A stretch of 64,000 nt of DNA. Source: Corynebacterium auris. Its GTDB lineage: Bacteria; Actinomycetota; Actinomycetes; Mycobacteriales; Mycobacteriaceae. Shown piece by piece: positions 26,710 through 34,228 of the stretch (positions are counted from its first letter, which is position 1; the number at the start of each line of letters is the position of its first letter). Made by a program: the position numbers and the translations under genes. The DNA lies in assembly GCF_030408575.1 (NCBI RefSeq), contig NZ_CP047047.1, positions 310,001 to 374,000 on the forward strand, written 5' to 3'. The notes under the pieces were generated by a model. It saw only the letters and a program-made list of their open reading frames with translations, was not told the DNA's origin and made no database searches.

Positions 26710-26790
26710 CAACCGGCAACGCCTGAGTGAGATACCGCTACCGGGTACCCACTCAGGCGCTACCAGATACTCACCACACCGCTACCATTT

Positions 26791-27257
26791 CGGTCTTCTG
26801 AACACACATCCCGGCGAACATGGGTGACACCCGTGGGTTGTGGACAAGCGAGTACTTCCTGCGCGAAGCCGCCAAAATCGGGCCGGCCACCCGCCAGGTG
26901 ATTGCCGAGCTCATCGAAGCCAAAGCGATCCCTGCCCAGGCGTACCAAGCGTGCCGCAACGTGCTCAACATGGGCAAACACACCAACAAACCAATCCTCG
27001 AAGAAGCCTGCAGGCGGTTGGTGTCCACCGACGGCGCCAGGCGTGCTGTGTCGTATACCGCGGTGAAAAACATGATGGCCGCCGTGCGCAAAGACACCTC
27101 CTCACGGCCTACAGGCACTGACCTTTCAACCGATCTGCCAACAAGCAGACCCACCCAAGACGCACCTGCGCCGACAGCGCGTGACACACGCGGCGCCTAC
27201 CTCGGTGGTGCTGCCCAGTTCAGCCTCGAAAACCTCACCAAGAAGGGATCTGCATAA
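26791..27257 (+). pseudogene. istA: istA transposase of element A, 3' fragment
   Basis: The C-terminal part of IstA: GLWTSEYFLREAAKIGPATRQVIAELIEAKAIPAQAYQACRNVLN..., ending ...NLTKKGSA. When element C and one ATTT are removed, the joined frame reads ATGYFGLLNTHPGEHG and then needs a one-base shift (an extra G in CATGGGTGAC near 26820) to continue into DTRGLW. So istA of element A also carries a frameshift, beyond the two insertions. Confidence 0.8.
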
Positions 27258-27260
27258 CCC

Positions 27261-28025
27261 ATGCCCCACCCACAACCAGCATCAGCATCTGCCCGCTTCC
27301 TCGACGAATCAGTCCTGCCGGTCTTTACCGACCTGCGCATGACCGCCTTCGGACAAAGCGTCATCGACATCGCCGCCGATCCCGCATTCGACGACTGGAG
27401 CTTCTCCGACAAAGTGCTCTACGCACTCGACAAAGAGGTAGCGGCCAAGCGTGAGAGGCGAGTCAACAAACTGCTCAAAGCATCCCGATCGCCAAATCCC
27501 GATGCTTGTATCGAAGACATCACTTACACGCCCGGCCGCACCATCAACAAAGAGCAAATCACCCGACTCGCTCACTGCCGATGGTGCCAAAGCGCACAAA
27601 ACATTGTCATCCTGGGCAAATCCTCCGTCGGCAAAACCTACCTCGCCCAAGCACTGCTCACCGCGGCGTGCCGAAACGACTACTCCGCACGCTTCTTCCG
27701 CACCGACACACTCTCCAACCACCTCGCCGTGCTCAAACACGACGACCCAGCCCGCATCACATTCCTCGAAGACCTCCACCACACAGACGTGTTAGTCCTC
27801 GACGACTTCCTGACCACCCCAATCGATGCCGCTACCGCACACCAACTGCTCAACATCCTCGCAGAGCGCGAACCCCGCGGATCCACCATCGTGACATCCC
27901 AGTTCACACCCGACGAGTGGTACAAATCCATCCCGGATGCCGTCATCGCCGAATCCATCCTCAACCGACTCGTCGCCGGCGCCGAAATCATCACACTCGA
28001 AGGCACCAACATGCGACTGGCCTAA
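27261..28025 (+). CDS. istB: IS21-family helper ATPase IstB (element A)
   Basis: A 254-residue AAA+ ATPase, full length: N-terminal region DLRMTAFGQSVIDIA, Walker A GKSSVGKTY, Walker B VLVLDDFLT, and C-terminal SILNRLVAGAEIITLEG. It starts just after the istA fragment of the same element. It is intact although its partner istA is broken; it could in principle help a related element elsewhere. Confidence 0.9.
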   Translation: MPHPQPASASARFLDESVLPVFTDLRMTAFGQSVIDIAADPAFDDWSFSDKVLYALDKEVAAKRERRVNKLLKASRSPNPDACIEDITYTPGRTINKEQITRLAHCRWCQSAQNIVILGKSSVGKTYLAQALLTAACRNDYSARFFRTDTLSNHLAVLKHDDPARITFLEDLHHTDVLVLDDFLTTPIDAATAHQLLNILAEREPRGSTIVTSQFTPDEWYKSIPDAVIAESILNRLVAGAEIITLEGTNMRLA

Positions 28026-28107
28026 TAACCCCACCGAAACCCCAAAACGCCCGGGTGTTACTCGATACTCACCCGGGCGTTACTCGATACTCACCACACC
28101 GTTACTA

Positions 28108-28378
28108 AACACGTGGTCCTAACAGTACTCGCCGAGCAACACGATTGAAAAAGATCCAACAAAAACGCTACATGTCACTGCCTAGTCTCGAGCAGACCAA
28201 AGGCATCGTTGCTGCCAGCACGATCGACGCCGCCCCCGCAGAAGGAAACGAAACCGCCGCATGATCGCACCCCGACCCTAGCCCCGGGCCCTGACAACAA
28301 GCCCCCAAACATCACCACAATTCGAAGCCAGATACACCACTACCCAGGACTTGACCAGTACTTACCGACTCCCGGGTT
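28108..28378. other. relic DNA between element A and the recombinase remnant
   Basis: No intact gene. An open stretch from 28145 to 28264 reads LKKIQQKRYMSLPSLEQTKGIV...GNETAA then stop, which looks like the C-terminus of a protein whose front was lost when element A inserted; I cannot name it. The rest has no recognisable feature. Confidence 0.4.
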
Positions 28379-28501
28379 GCGCAGGCCAACCAGTGGGTGA
28401 CCGGTGGTGTGCCCAAAGCGGAGGTGGCCCGCCGACTCGGGATCGGACGGATCAGCCGGTATGCATACCTAGCGGAGGGGGCTGAACAGGATTCGAGTTA
28501 G
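28379..28501 (+). pseudogene. serine recombinase (resolvase/invertase) C-terminal remnant
   Basis: About 40 codons read AQANQWVTGGVPKAEVARRLGIGRISRYAYLAEGAEQDSS then stop. This is the C-terminal helix-turn-helix of Hin/Tn3-resolvase type serine recombinases (G-V-x-K-x-x-V-A-R-x-L-G-I-x-R-x-x-x-Y). The catalytic N-terminal domain is missing. Its last bases overlap the stop of the SUKH gene on the other strand, so it marks the edge of the toxin locus and hints at how that locus arrived. Confidence 0.78.
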
Positions 28502-29475
28502 ATCTCGGTTATGGGGTCTTCTTTGCGGAGGTTGTCGATGATGGTGTTGATGTAGTCCTCGTCGATGATGTAGCCGGCGGGGGTTTCGGTCATGATGTTG
28601 TATTCGACTCGTATTTTCCACCACCATTCGACGGTGGGCTGGTTCCAAATGAAGCCGTATTTTTGACCGTCGGCGAGGAAGGATTTGCCGATCAACGTGT
28701 ACATGTTAGGGGTGAGAATGGTGGTGCTTAGTCCCATGTAGGTCAGCGGATCTGGGTGCGGCTGGACGTGTTGCGCGACCCAGTAAAGAAGGTCTTGAAA
28801 TCGCCTCCCCTCGTTACTGTTGTGCATCATACTGAGCCCAAATGAGTTGGCTAGGGGTGCGACTGCTTTGCGCAGTAGGTGTTCCATGTCGGGGGTGGGA
28901 GTTGCGGCGATGGCCCGGGTGAGGTCATCGGAGAGTTTTCCGTGCCACACGCCTTTGATTCCCATCCCCTCTTGGCCTGCGCTTGGGGAGTCTTCTTCGT
29001 CATCTCGGTTGTAGGGTTCGAGTTTGGTGAAAAAGTCGGTGACGGAGTCGGCGACCTGGGTCATTTTCCCGCCGGGGTCGGTGTCGAGGTGCAGAATAGC
29101 CCCTGCGGGGTAGTCGGGGAGGTCATAGTTGATGACGAAGCAGTTGTGCATGCCATCTTCGGTGGTGGCGAACAGGAGAACCTCCTCGGGGATTTCCCAT
29201 TCCTCCATGAGGTAGGTGGCGTCTGTGGCCAGATCGAGGGGGAGGCCAGTACTTGTGCTGCCGTTGCCGAAGATGTCGTCGGTTGCCAGGCCTCCGACCC
29301 CTTCGGGGAGGCCCGGCATGACGCACTTGTCGAGTTTGAGGGTGCCGCCGCCGGTTTCTTTGATCAAGGCCCGGTAGTCGTCGGGCAGTTTTCTGCCGAT
29401 GGCATGCTCGATCTCGGCGAGGCGGGCATCGTCAGCCGGTTCACCGGTTGCAGAAAAGAATTTGGAAAAGGTCAT
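28498..29475 (-). CDS. SMI1/KNR4 (SUKH) family immunity protein
   Basis: A 325-residue cytoplasmic protein. Residues about 10-125 form a SUKH domain: IEHAIGRKLPDDYRALIKETGGGTL at the N-terminus, then ATDDIFGNG, MEEWEIPEEVLLFATTEDGMHNCFVINYD and DSVTDFFTKL. The second half (about 165-325) is a further domain I do not recognise. SUKH proteins are the commonest immunity proteins for polymorphic nuclease toxins, especially HNH/EndoVII types. It starts 13 bases after the toxin stop with a strong AAGGAG site, so it is made from the toxin transcript and most likely binds the WHH nuclease domain. Confidence 0.85.
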   Translation of the reverse strand: MTFSKFFSATGEPADDARLAEIEHAIGRKLPDDYRALIKETGGGTLKLDKCVMPGLPEGVGGLATDDIFGNGSTSTGLPLDLATDATYLMEEWEIPEEVLLFATTEDGMHNCFVINYDLPDYPAGAILHLDTDPGGKMTQVADSVTDFFTKLEPYNRDDEEDSPSAGQEGMGIKGVWHGKLSDDLTRAIAATPTPDMEHLLRKAVAPLANSFGLSMMHNSNEGRRFQDLLYWVAQHVQPHPDPLTYMGLSTTILTPNMYTLIGKSFLADGQKYGFIWNQPTVEWWWKIRVEYNIMTETPAGYIIDEDYINTIIDNLRKEDPITEI

Positions 29476-29488
29476 TGTTGCTTTCTCC

Positions 29489-32400
29489 TTACGTGCAGTT
29501 GGGCCAGTTAGGTAACGTGGGCCAGACAGCCATGCCGCCTGTGTGCCTAACTTCTTGGTGTAGGTATTTCGGGATGAGCTGCATGCGCCCGCAGTCCTCA
29601 TGATGGTGCCATGTAAGCTCGTATTTCTTGCGATATTCTTCGTCTATCCCCAATTCTTTATCCGCTGCTCTAATATCTTTTTGGCTGTCCCCGGTAGGTT
29701 TAATCTTAAGGTCTGTGTCCGTTGCTCTTCCTGTCATTACTTCTGGGTTATAAGGGTGCCGGTACCTAGTAAACTCAGGGAATCCTCTCGGGCTGATGCG
29801 GACACCCTCCGGATACTCCTGCTGGAATTTTAGCGGAAGTTGTTTAGGGTCATTGTTCTTATAAAGTCCGCCTGCGAACTGGGCATTTAACGGGTTACGG
29901 TTGGAAAGTCCGACCTTTTGCACTGTGGATGGGATTGGGCATCGTGAAGCGGCTATTGCGTAGGGGCTTGTGGTCCCAGCAGTAGGGTGGTAGATCGCGG
30001 GGGCGTAGGTGGGCGTTCCTGCGGTGTGGGCGATGGTTCCTGTGATGCGGCAGGCGACGGGGTTGAGCGCTTCGTTGAGCGCTTTTGTGACATGTGAATT
30101 ACTGAACGCGTGTTTGATGTCGCCGGCTTTGGCGATGAGCCTGCGGATGGCGGGCATGGCTTTGGCGATTTTTGCTGTCTTGCCGATGGGCAGGATTCCT
30201 ACTGTCGCCCAGATGCATCCGTTTACTTGTCCGCGGAAGCATTTAAGGACGTCGCCTACCCCGATGAGGTCGAGGATGAGGTCGAGGTTTTCTTTCCCGA
30301 TCGCGTTGCGGATTCTATCGAGGGCGCTTTGCGTCTCAGTGGTGATGAGTCCTTCTGCGGCTGCGGAGCGGGCTTGTTCGAGTTCGGATAGTTCGAGTTG
30401 CCATGCCGCGTTGTAGGCGTCGTTGGCGGCTTGTGATGCGGCGGCGGCATCGTGGCTGGCCGCGTTGGCGGATTGGCGTGCGGATGAGGCGGAGGCTGCG
30501 GCGTTGTTCGCTGCAGTGCGGGCAGTGGCGGCGTATGCGGTGGCTTGATCGGCGTTGCTGGTTGCTTGTGCTGCGTCGGCTTCGGCAGATGCTGCGGCGG
30601 CGTGGGCTTTTTGTTGCTGTTGTTTGGCGAAGGTTAGCGCTTGTTGCGCGGAGGCGACGTGGGTTTGGGCGAGTTGCGCTGATTGTTGGGCTTGTCCTGC
30701 CCATTGCTGTGCTTGCTGTGCGTACTGGTCGGCTTGGGCTGCCGACCCCAGGGCGCGTTGGTGGGCTTGTTGTGCGTGGGCGGCTTGCTGGGAGGCGGTA
30801 AGGGCCGCGTTTTTACCGAGTTCGAGTAGCGCGTCAATATCGGCGTTGTGGGCGTCGCGCTGGTGGTCATACATCGCGCGGCGGTATTGCTCGATAGTGA
30901 TGAATTCATTCAGACCTGCACGGTCGCCGGTTACTGCCGCTTCGGCGGCGATTGCGACTTCCCGGCCTCCGGATTCTGTCAGGGCGTAGGCTTCCTGCAG
31001 CTGGTCGGTGTAGCGGGCGTGGTCGTATCCGCCGCCGTGGACAAAGGTATTAAGGGCATCAAATGTGTTGGTGCGCAGTGCTTCGTCTGCGGCGGCTTGC
31101 GTGGCAGGTCCGGCGCTTTCACGCAGTTGCCAGGTTTGCGCAATAAGGCCGGGCAGGCGCATCTGGGGAAGCTCGTCGTTGATAAAGCGCGCGATTGCGG
31201 CGTCGTCCTCGTAGCCCATTTCGTCGGCGGCGGCGCGGATGTTTTCATCCGGGTCGTACAGGGCGATGTAGCTGACCTCGTTGAGGTGATCAGTAGCGAC
31301 CGCATCGGGATAGGAGTAGAAGGCGAAGTCAATGAGATCCTCGTCGGTGTTTCCTTCGAGGGCTACTTTCGCCGCTCCCGCAACAGCGGGGGATCCGACT
31401 TGGGCTGCAGCAAGCGCGAGTTGGCGGATATCGCCAAGGGATTGATCGGTGGGGGTAAAGCTGTCCTCACTGTTAGGAAGCGACTGGGTCAGCGCCTCCA
31501 TGCGGGCTGTAAGTTCGCCACGGCGTTTGCGCTCTTCAGCCGCGGCGTTATCTTGGGCGTCTTGGACGTCGCGTGCTGCAAGGGCTTGATCTTTCAGGAA
31601 TGCACGTTCGTCTTCGAGGCGCTGGTCGGCGCTTACGTTTGCGATCTGGTGCGTTTTGACTGCGAGGTCTGTGTTGCGGCGTGCTTTATCCGCTGCATCG
31701 GTTGCTGCCTGGGCGTGTTGTCCAGCAAATGTGGCGGCGTAGCGTGCATTTCCTGCTTCGCGTGCGGCGGCGTCGGCGGCGTCGGCGGCTCTGCGTGCGT
31801 GGTCGGCAGCTTCGCGTGCGGCGGTTTTCGCCTCTTCGACCAGGCCCTGAATCTGGGCAACGAGGGTGTCGACCTGGTGAGCGGCGTTGCGGGCGCGGGC
31901 CGCGGCGTTGCGGGCGCGGGCTGCTCCGGCTCGGGCTTCGGCCGCGGCGGCTTCGCTGACTCCTGCTGCATTGGCGGCGTTGGTTGCTGCTGTGGCGGCG
32001 GCGTCGGCGTTTTCTGCCGCTGATCCTGCGGCACGTCCAGCAGATTGGGCATAGCCTGCGGCTTGGGAGGCATAGTTATATGCTTCGGCGGATCGCTGCG
32101 CGGCTTGAGCAGCGTTGCGTGCCTGTTCAGCAGCGCGGCGCGCTGCCGCAGCGGAACCTGCATCGTATGCTGCGGCGTTAGCAGCTGAGGCTGCCGCCGC
32201 TGCGGCGGCTTGGGCGCGCGCGGAAGCCGAGGCAGCACGAGAGAGGGCGTCAGCGGTTTGCCGGAGGGCTTGTCGTGCCTCCTGTGAGGCGGCTACTGCC
32301 TGATCGGCGACGTGCGCTGACTGGGTAGCGAGGTTACCCGCCGCAATTGCAGCATTTCCGGCCCGGTTTTGGGCTGCATCGGCGGCGAGTGCTTCATCGC

Positions 32401-33271
32401 GGGATTTTTCCGTCGCGATGCGGGCCGCTTCAGCTGCGCGTGCCGCCCGGTCGGCCTGCATCCATGCTTTGTTGTTTTCATTTGTGGCGGTCTCAGCCTC
32501 TTTGATGGCCATTTCGACAAGCTGGGAAATGTCCATCCTTTCGGCATCTTGGGTAGCGGCGACGAACTGGCCGTAGCGCAAGAACCCCTCGATTGCGGTA
32601 TCTGTTCCCACCTGCAATGCTTCCGCGGCATTGGCAGCAACTGTCGGCAGTGGCGAGCTTGTCAGCTCGTAGACTTCGCGCCGGCGGTCATGCGCGCGTG
32701 CTGTTTCTTGCCCTGTGGCCGCGAACTCGGCGAGCGCGTCCGGTGTGTTGATCCGCAGTGCTTCGTCAGCGGCTGCTTTGAGAGTGGAGCCCTCAGGGGC
32801 TTCGGCGGCTTCCCACGCAGCTGCACGGTCGTCTTGTGCTTGAGCTTGTTGCCACCCTGACTCGATGAACTCACTCATCTGTTCGGTGGTGCCCGAGGTG
32901 AGAAGTTCATTGGCGCGGTCCTGCACCGTCGGTCCGCTCACAGATGACAGCGTGGTGATGATGCTGCGCAGGTCCTGTTGCTGGGCTGCATCACGGTTTG
33001 TTGCGACGTAGTCGGACCACTGTTTTTCGGAGCCGCCGAGCGCATCGACAGCGGCTTGCCGTGACGAGGTGAAGGGCGAGTCGAGCATGCTGACAGCAAA
33101 CGAACGCGCTTCGGCTGAGGCAGTGATCTCTTCGGACAGTCGCTGTGCTTCGTCTTGCGCGATGGCGTCGGCCTGGGAGGTTGATGCCACGATCGCGCTT
33201 GTGAGCATGGTTGCGATCGCTCTCCGGCAGATAGAGCGGGTGTGACCGGCGGGCAGAATTCGCCTCAGCAT
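29489..33271 (-). CDS. secreted polymorphic toxin: ALF repeats, Ala-rich coiled coils, WHH nuclease tip (UmbC-like)
   Basis: A 1260-residue exported protein. The N-terminal signal region has twin arginines (RR at 3-4 and 16-17) and ends around ADAIA. Then come four ALF-type repeats (about 52-243, each like AADEALRINTPDALAEFAATGQETARAHD), a long Ala-rich helical stretch (about 245-590), four more ALF repeats (about 612-805), a second Ala/Gln-rich helical stretch (about 808-985), a pre-toxin segment DVLKCFRGQVNGCIWATVGILPIGK (1008-1030), and a C-terminal nuclease domain with the WHH signature TWHHHEDCGRMQLIPKYLHQEVRHTGG (1220-1246) of the HNH/EndoVII superfamily. It starts 6 bases after the AbfB-type gene. 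The two ALF blocks and two coiled coils match the UmbC subunit of Streptomyces umbrella toxins; the link is by architecture. Confidence 0.85.
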   Translation of the reverse strand: MLRRILPAGHTRSICRRAIATMLTSAIVASTSQADAIAQDEAQRLSEEITASAEARSFAVSMLDSPFTSSRQAAVDALGGSEKQWSDYVATNRDAAQQQDLRSIITTLSSVSGPTVQDRANELLTSGTTEQMSEFIESGWQQAQAQDDRAAAWEAAEAPEGSTLKAAADEALRINTPDALAEFAATGQETARAHDRRREVYELTSSPLPTVAANAAEALQVGTDTAIEGFLRYGQFVAATQDAERMDISQLVEMAIKEAETATNENNKAWMQADRAARAAEAARIATEKSRDEALAADAAQNRAGNAAIAAGNLATQSAHVADQAVAASQEARQALRQTADALSRAASASARAQAAAAAAASAANAAAYDAGSAAAARRAAEQARNAAQAAQRSAEAYNYASQAAGYAQSAGRAAGSAAENADAAATAATNAANAAGVSEAAAAEARAGAARARNAAARARNAAHQVDTLVAQIQGLVEEAKTAAREAADHARRAADAADAAAREAGNARYAATFAGQHAQAATDAADKARRNTDLAVKTHQIANVSADQRLEDERAFLKDQALAARDVQDAQDNAAAEERKRRGELTARMEALTQSLPNSEDSFTPTDQSLGDIRQLALAAAQVGSPAVAGAAKVALEGNTDEDLIDFAFYSYPDAVATDHLNEVSYIALYDPDENIRAAADEMGYEDDAAIARFINDELPQMRLPGLIAQTWQLRESAGPATQAAADEALRTNTFDALNTFVHGGGYDHARYTDQLQEAYALTESGGREVAIAAEAAVTGDRAGLNEFITIEQYRRAMYDHQRDAHNADIDALLELGKNAALTASQQAAHAQQAHQRALGSAAQADQYAQQAQQWAGQAQQSAQLAQTHVASAQQALTFAKQQQQKAHAAAASAEADAAQATSNADQATAYAATARTAANNAAASASSARQSANAASHDAAAASQAANDAYNAAWQLELSELEQARSAAAEGLITTETQSALDRIRNAIGKENLDLILDLIGVGDVLKCFRGQVNGCIWATVGILPIGKTAKIAKAMPAIRRLIAKAGDIKHAFSNSHVTKALNEALNPVACRITGTIAHTAGTPTYAPAIYHPTAGTTSPYAIAASRCPIPSTVQKVGLSNRNPLNAQFAGGLYKNNDPKQLPLKFQQEYPEGVRISPRGFPEFTRYRHPYNPEVMTGRATDTDLKIKPTGDSQKDIRAADKELGIDEEYRKKYELTWHHHEDCGRMQLIPKYLHQEVRHTGGMAVWPTLPNWPNCT

Positions 33272-33277
33272 TTCTAT

Positions 33278-34174
33278 CTACTTTCCGGGCAGTGCGAGTG
33301 CGTGGTCGGTAAACCATACGGATTCAGTGGTGCGGGTGGTTGCTGTGGTGACTGTGGCGTTAGCGCCGGCGGTGAGGATGCGGGCCTGGTTGGTTGCGTT
33401 GGCGAGATACACCCCGGTGGGGGTGGTTGCTGCGGCGGTGGGGCACCACGTCGCGGCGCGGGTGTCAGGGTTGGTAAGCACTGAGACGGCCCCGGCGGTG
33501 TTCATCGTCAGGTAGGTGCCGGGGTAGGCGGCGGATTCGAGGGAGACGCACTGGGAGGAATCGAGTGCGGGCACGACTTTGAAGGAGGCGTCGAGGCGGT
33601 CGTTGAATCCGCTGTTGCGGTCAAGCGCGGATAGTTTCACCCCTGACCAGCTAAGCCGCATGACGTGGCCGGGGTTGATGCGCCCGGCCGAGCGCAGGGT
33701 GACGTAGGTGGGGGCCTGCCCCGATGGGGCCAAGGTGGCGGTGGAGGCACCGTTGGGTGTGGCGACCGGGGTGACCTGCAGTTCGACGATGGTGGAGCCG
33801 CGGCGGTCAACGTCGACGCTTTTGACCTGTCCGGGATGGATGGTCTGCTGGAAGTACACCGCCCCGCCGGGGAGTTTGAAAGCGACGGCAACTGGGACGG
33901 TGAGGTTGTTGACCACCCCGTAGGAGCCGGTGATGTTGACCGCCACCCACCCGGTGGATGCGGTAAGGGTGAAACACGCCGACATTCCGGCAACGGAGGT
34001 GGAGTCGACGCGGACTTGTTCGCGGGTGGTGCCGCAGGCTTGTTCGACTAATCCGCCGTCGCCGGCGATGGGGTCGACGTTGTCCTGGGCGAGTGCCGGT
34101 GCGGCACTACACATCAGTGCGGCACATGAGGCGGATAACGCGGCGGCGGCGATGTGTGTCAGGGCGTAGCGCAT
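33278..34174 (-). CDS. secreted protein with Ig-like region and AbfB-type domain
   Basis: A 298-residue protein with signal peptide (cleavage about residue 29, ALA-QD). Residues about 40-140 are beta-rich with two cysteines (47 and 67) and WVAVNITGSYGVVNN, an Ig-like pattern seen in small secreted actinobacterial proteins. Residues about 155-292 resemble the AbfB beta-trefoil (VTLRSAGRINPGHVMRL, FKVVPALDSSQCVSLESAAYPGTYL, ATWCPTA), a sugar-binding fold. It stands between the LGFP gene and the toxin in one operon. In umbrella toxin loci a small beta-rich adaptor (UmbB) lies next to UmbC; this could be the counterpart, an inference. Confidence 0.75.
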   Translation of the reverse strand: MRYALTHIAAAALSASCAALMCSAAPALAQDNVDPIAGDGGLVEQACGTTREQVRVDSTSVAGMSACFTLTASTGWVAVNITGSYGVVNNLTVPVAVAFKLPGGAVYFQQTIHPGQVKSVDVDRRGSTIVELQVTPVATPNGASTATLAPSGQAPTYVTLRSAGRINPGHVMRLSWSGVKLSALDRNSGFNDRLDASFKVVPALDSSQCVSLESAAYPGTYLTMNTAGAVSVLTNPDTRAATWCPTAAATTPTGVYLANATNQARILTAGANATVTTATTRTTESVWFTDHALALPGK

Positions 34175-34228
34175 GGGTGTGGGGTGTCCTTGGGATGCGG
34201 GGATGGTGAAAGGAGGGGAAGAAGGGGT

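Larger units (their letters stand above)
26059..26786 (+). mobile_element. 728-bp internally deleted IS21-family element C
   Basis: Ends GGTAGCAGCGTCGTGACTT... and, in reverse, GGTAGCGGTGTGGTGAGTA...; several GGTAGC repeats lie at each side. It is flanked by the 4-base duplication ATTT (26055-26058 and 26787-26790). It keeps only the first codons of istA (from 26187) joined to the C-terminal half of istB (from about 26295). It is related to element A by protein sequence (MTDYRAVM start; RNDYSARFYRTD in IstB). It has no complete transposase, so it must have been moved by a full-length relative. Confidence 0.88.
22143..28107 (+). mobile_element. IS21-family element A, interrupted by two younger elements
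   Basis: The left end has TAGTAAC repeated with GTGAGTATC spacers (22143 onward); the right end, read in reverse, has the same series (TAGTAACGG-TGTGGTGAGTATCGAGTAAC...) and ends at 28107. Multiple internal repeats at both ends are usual for IS21. Between them lie a disrupted istA and an intact istB. Removing element B with one 4-base duplication (23413-25999) and element C with one (26059-26790) leaves about 2.65 kb, normal for the family. No clear target duplication flanks A itself. Confidence 0.85.

Noticed and set aside
30848..32023. Plus-strand frame of 391 residues rich in Cys and Gly opposite the toxin
   Set aside because: It is the reverse of the Ala-rich coiled coil (Ala codons read backward give Cys/Gly/Arg). 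No start signal or family.
29900..32500. Repetitive GC-rich codon pattern that could suggest tandem DNA repeats or a CRISPR
   Set aside because: It is codon repetition from Ala-rich helices; no regular repeat-spacer unit exists. I saw no CRISPR array anywhere in the window.
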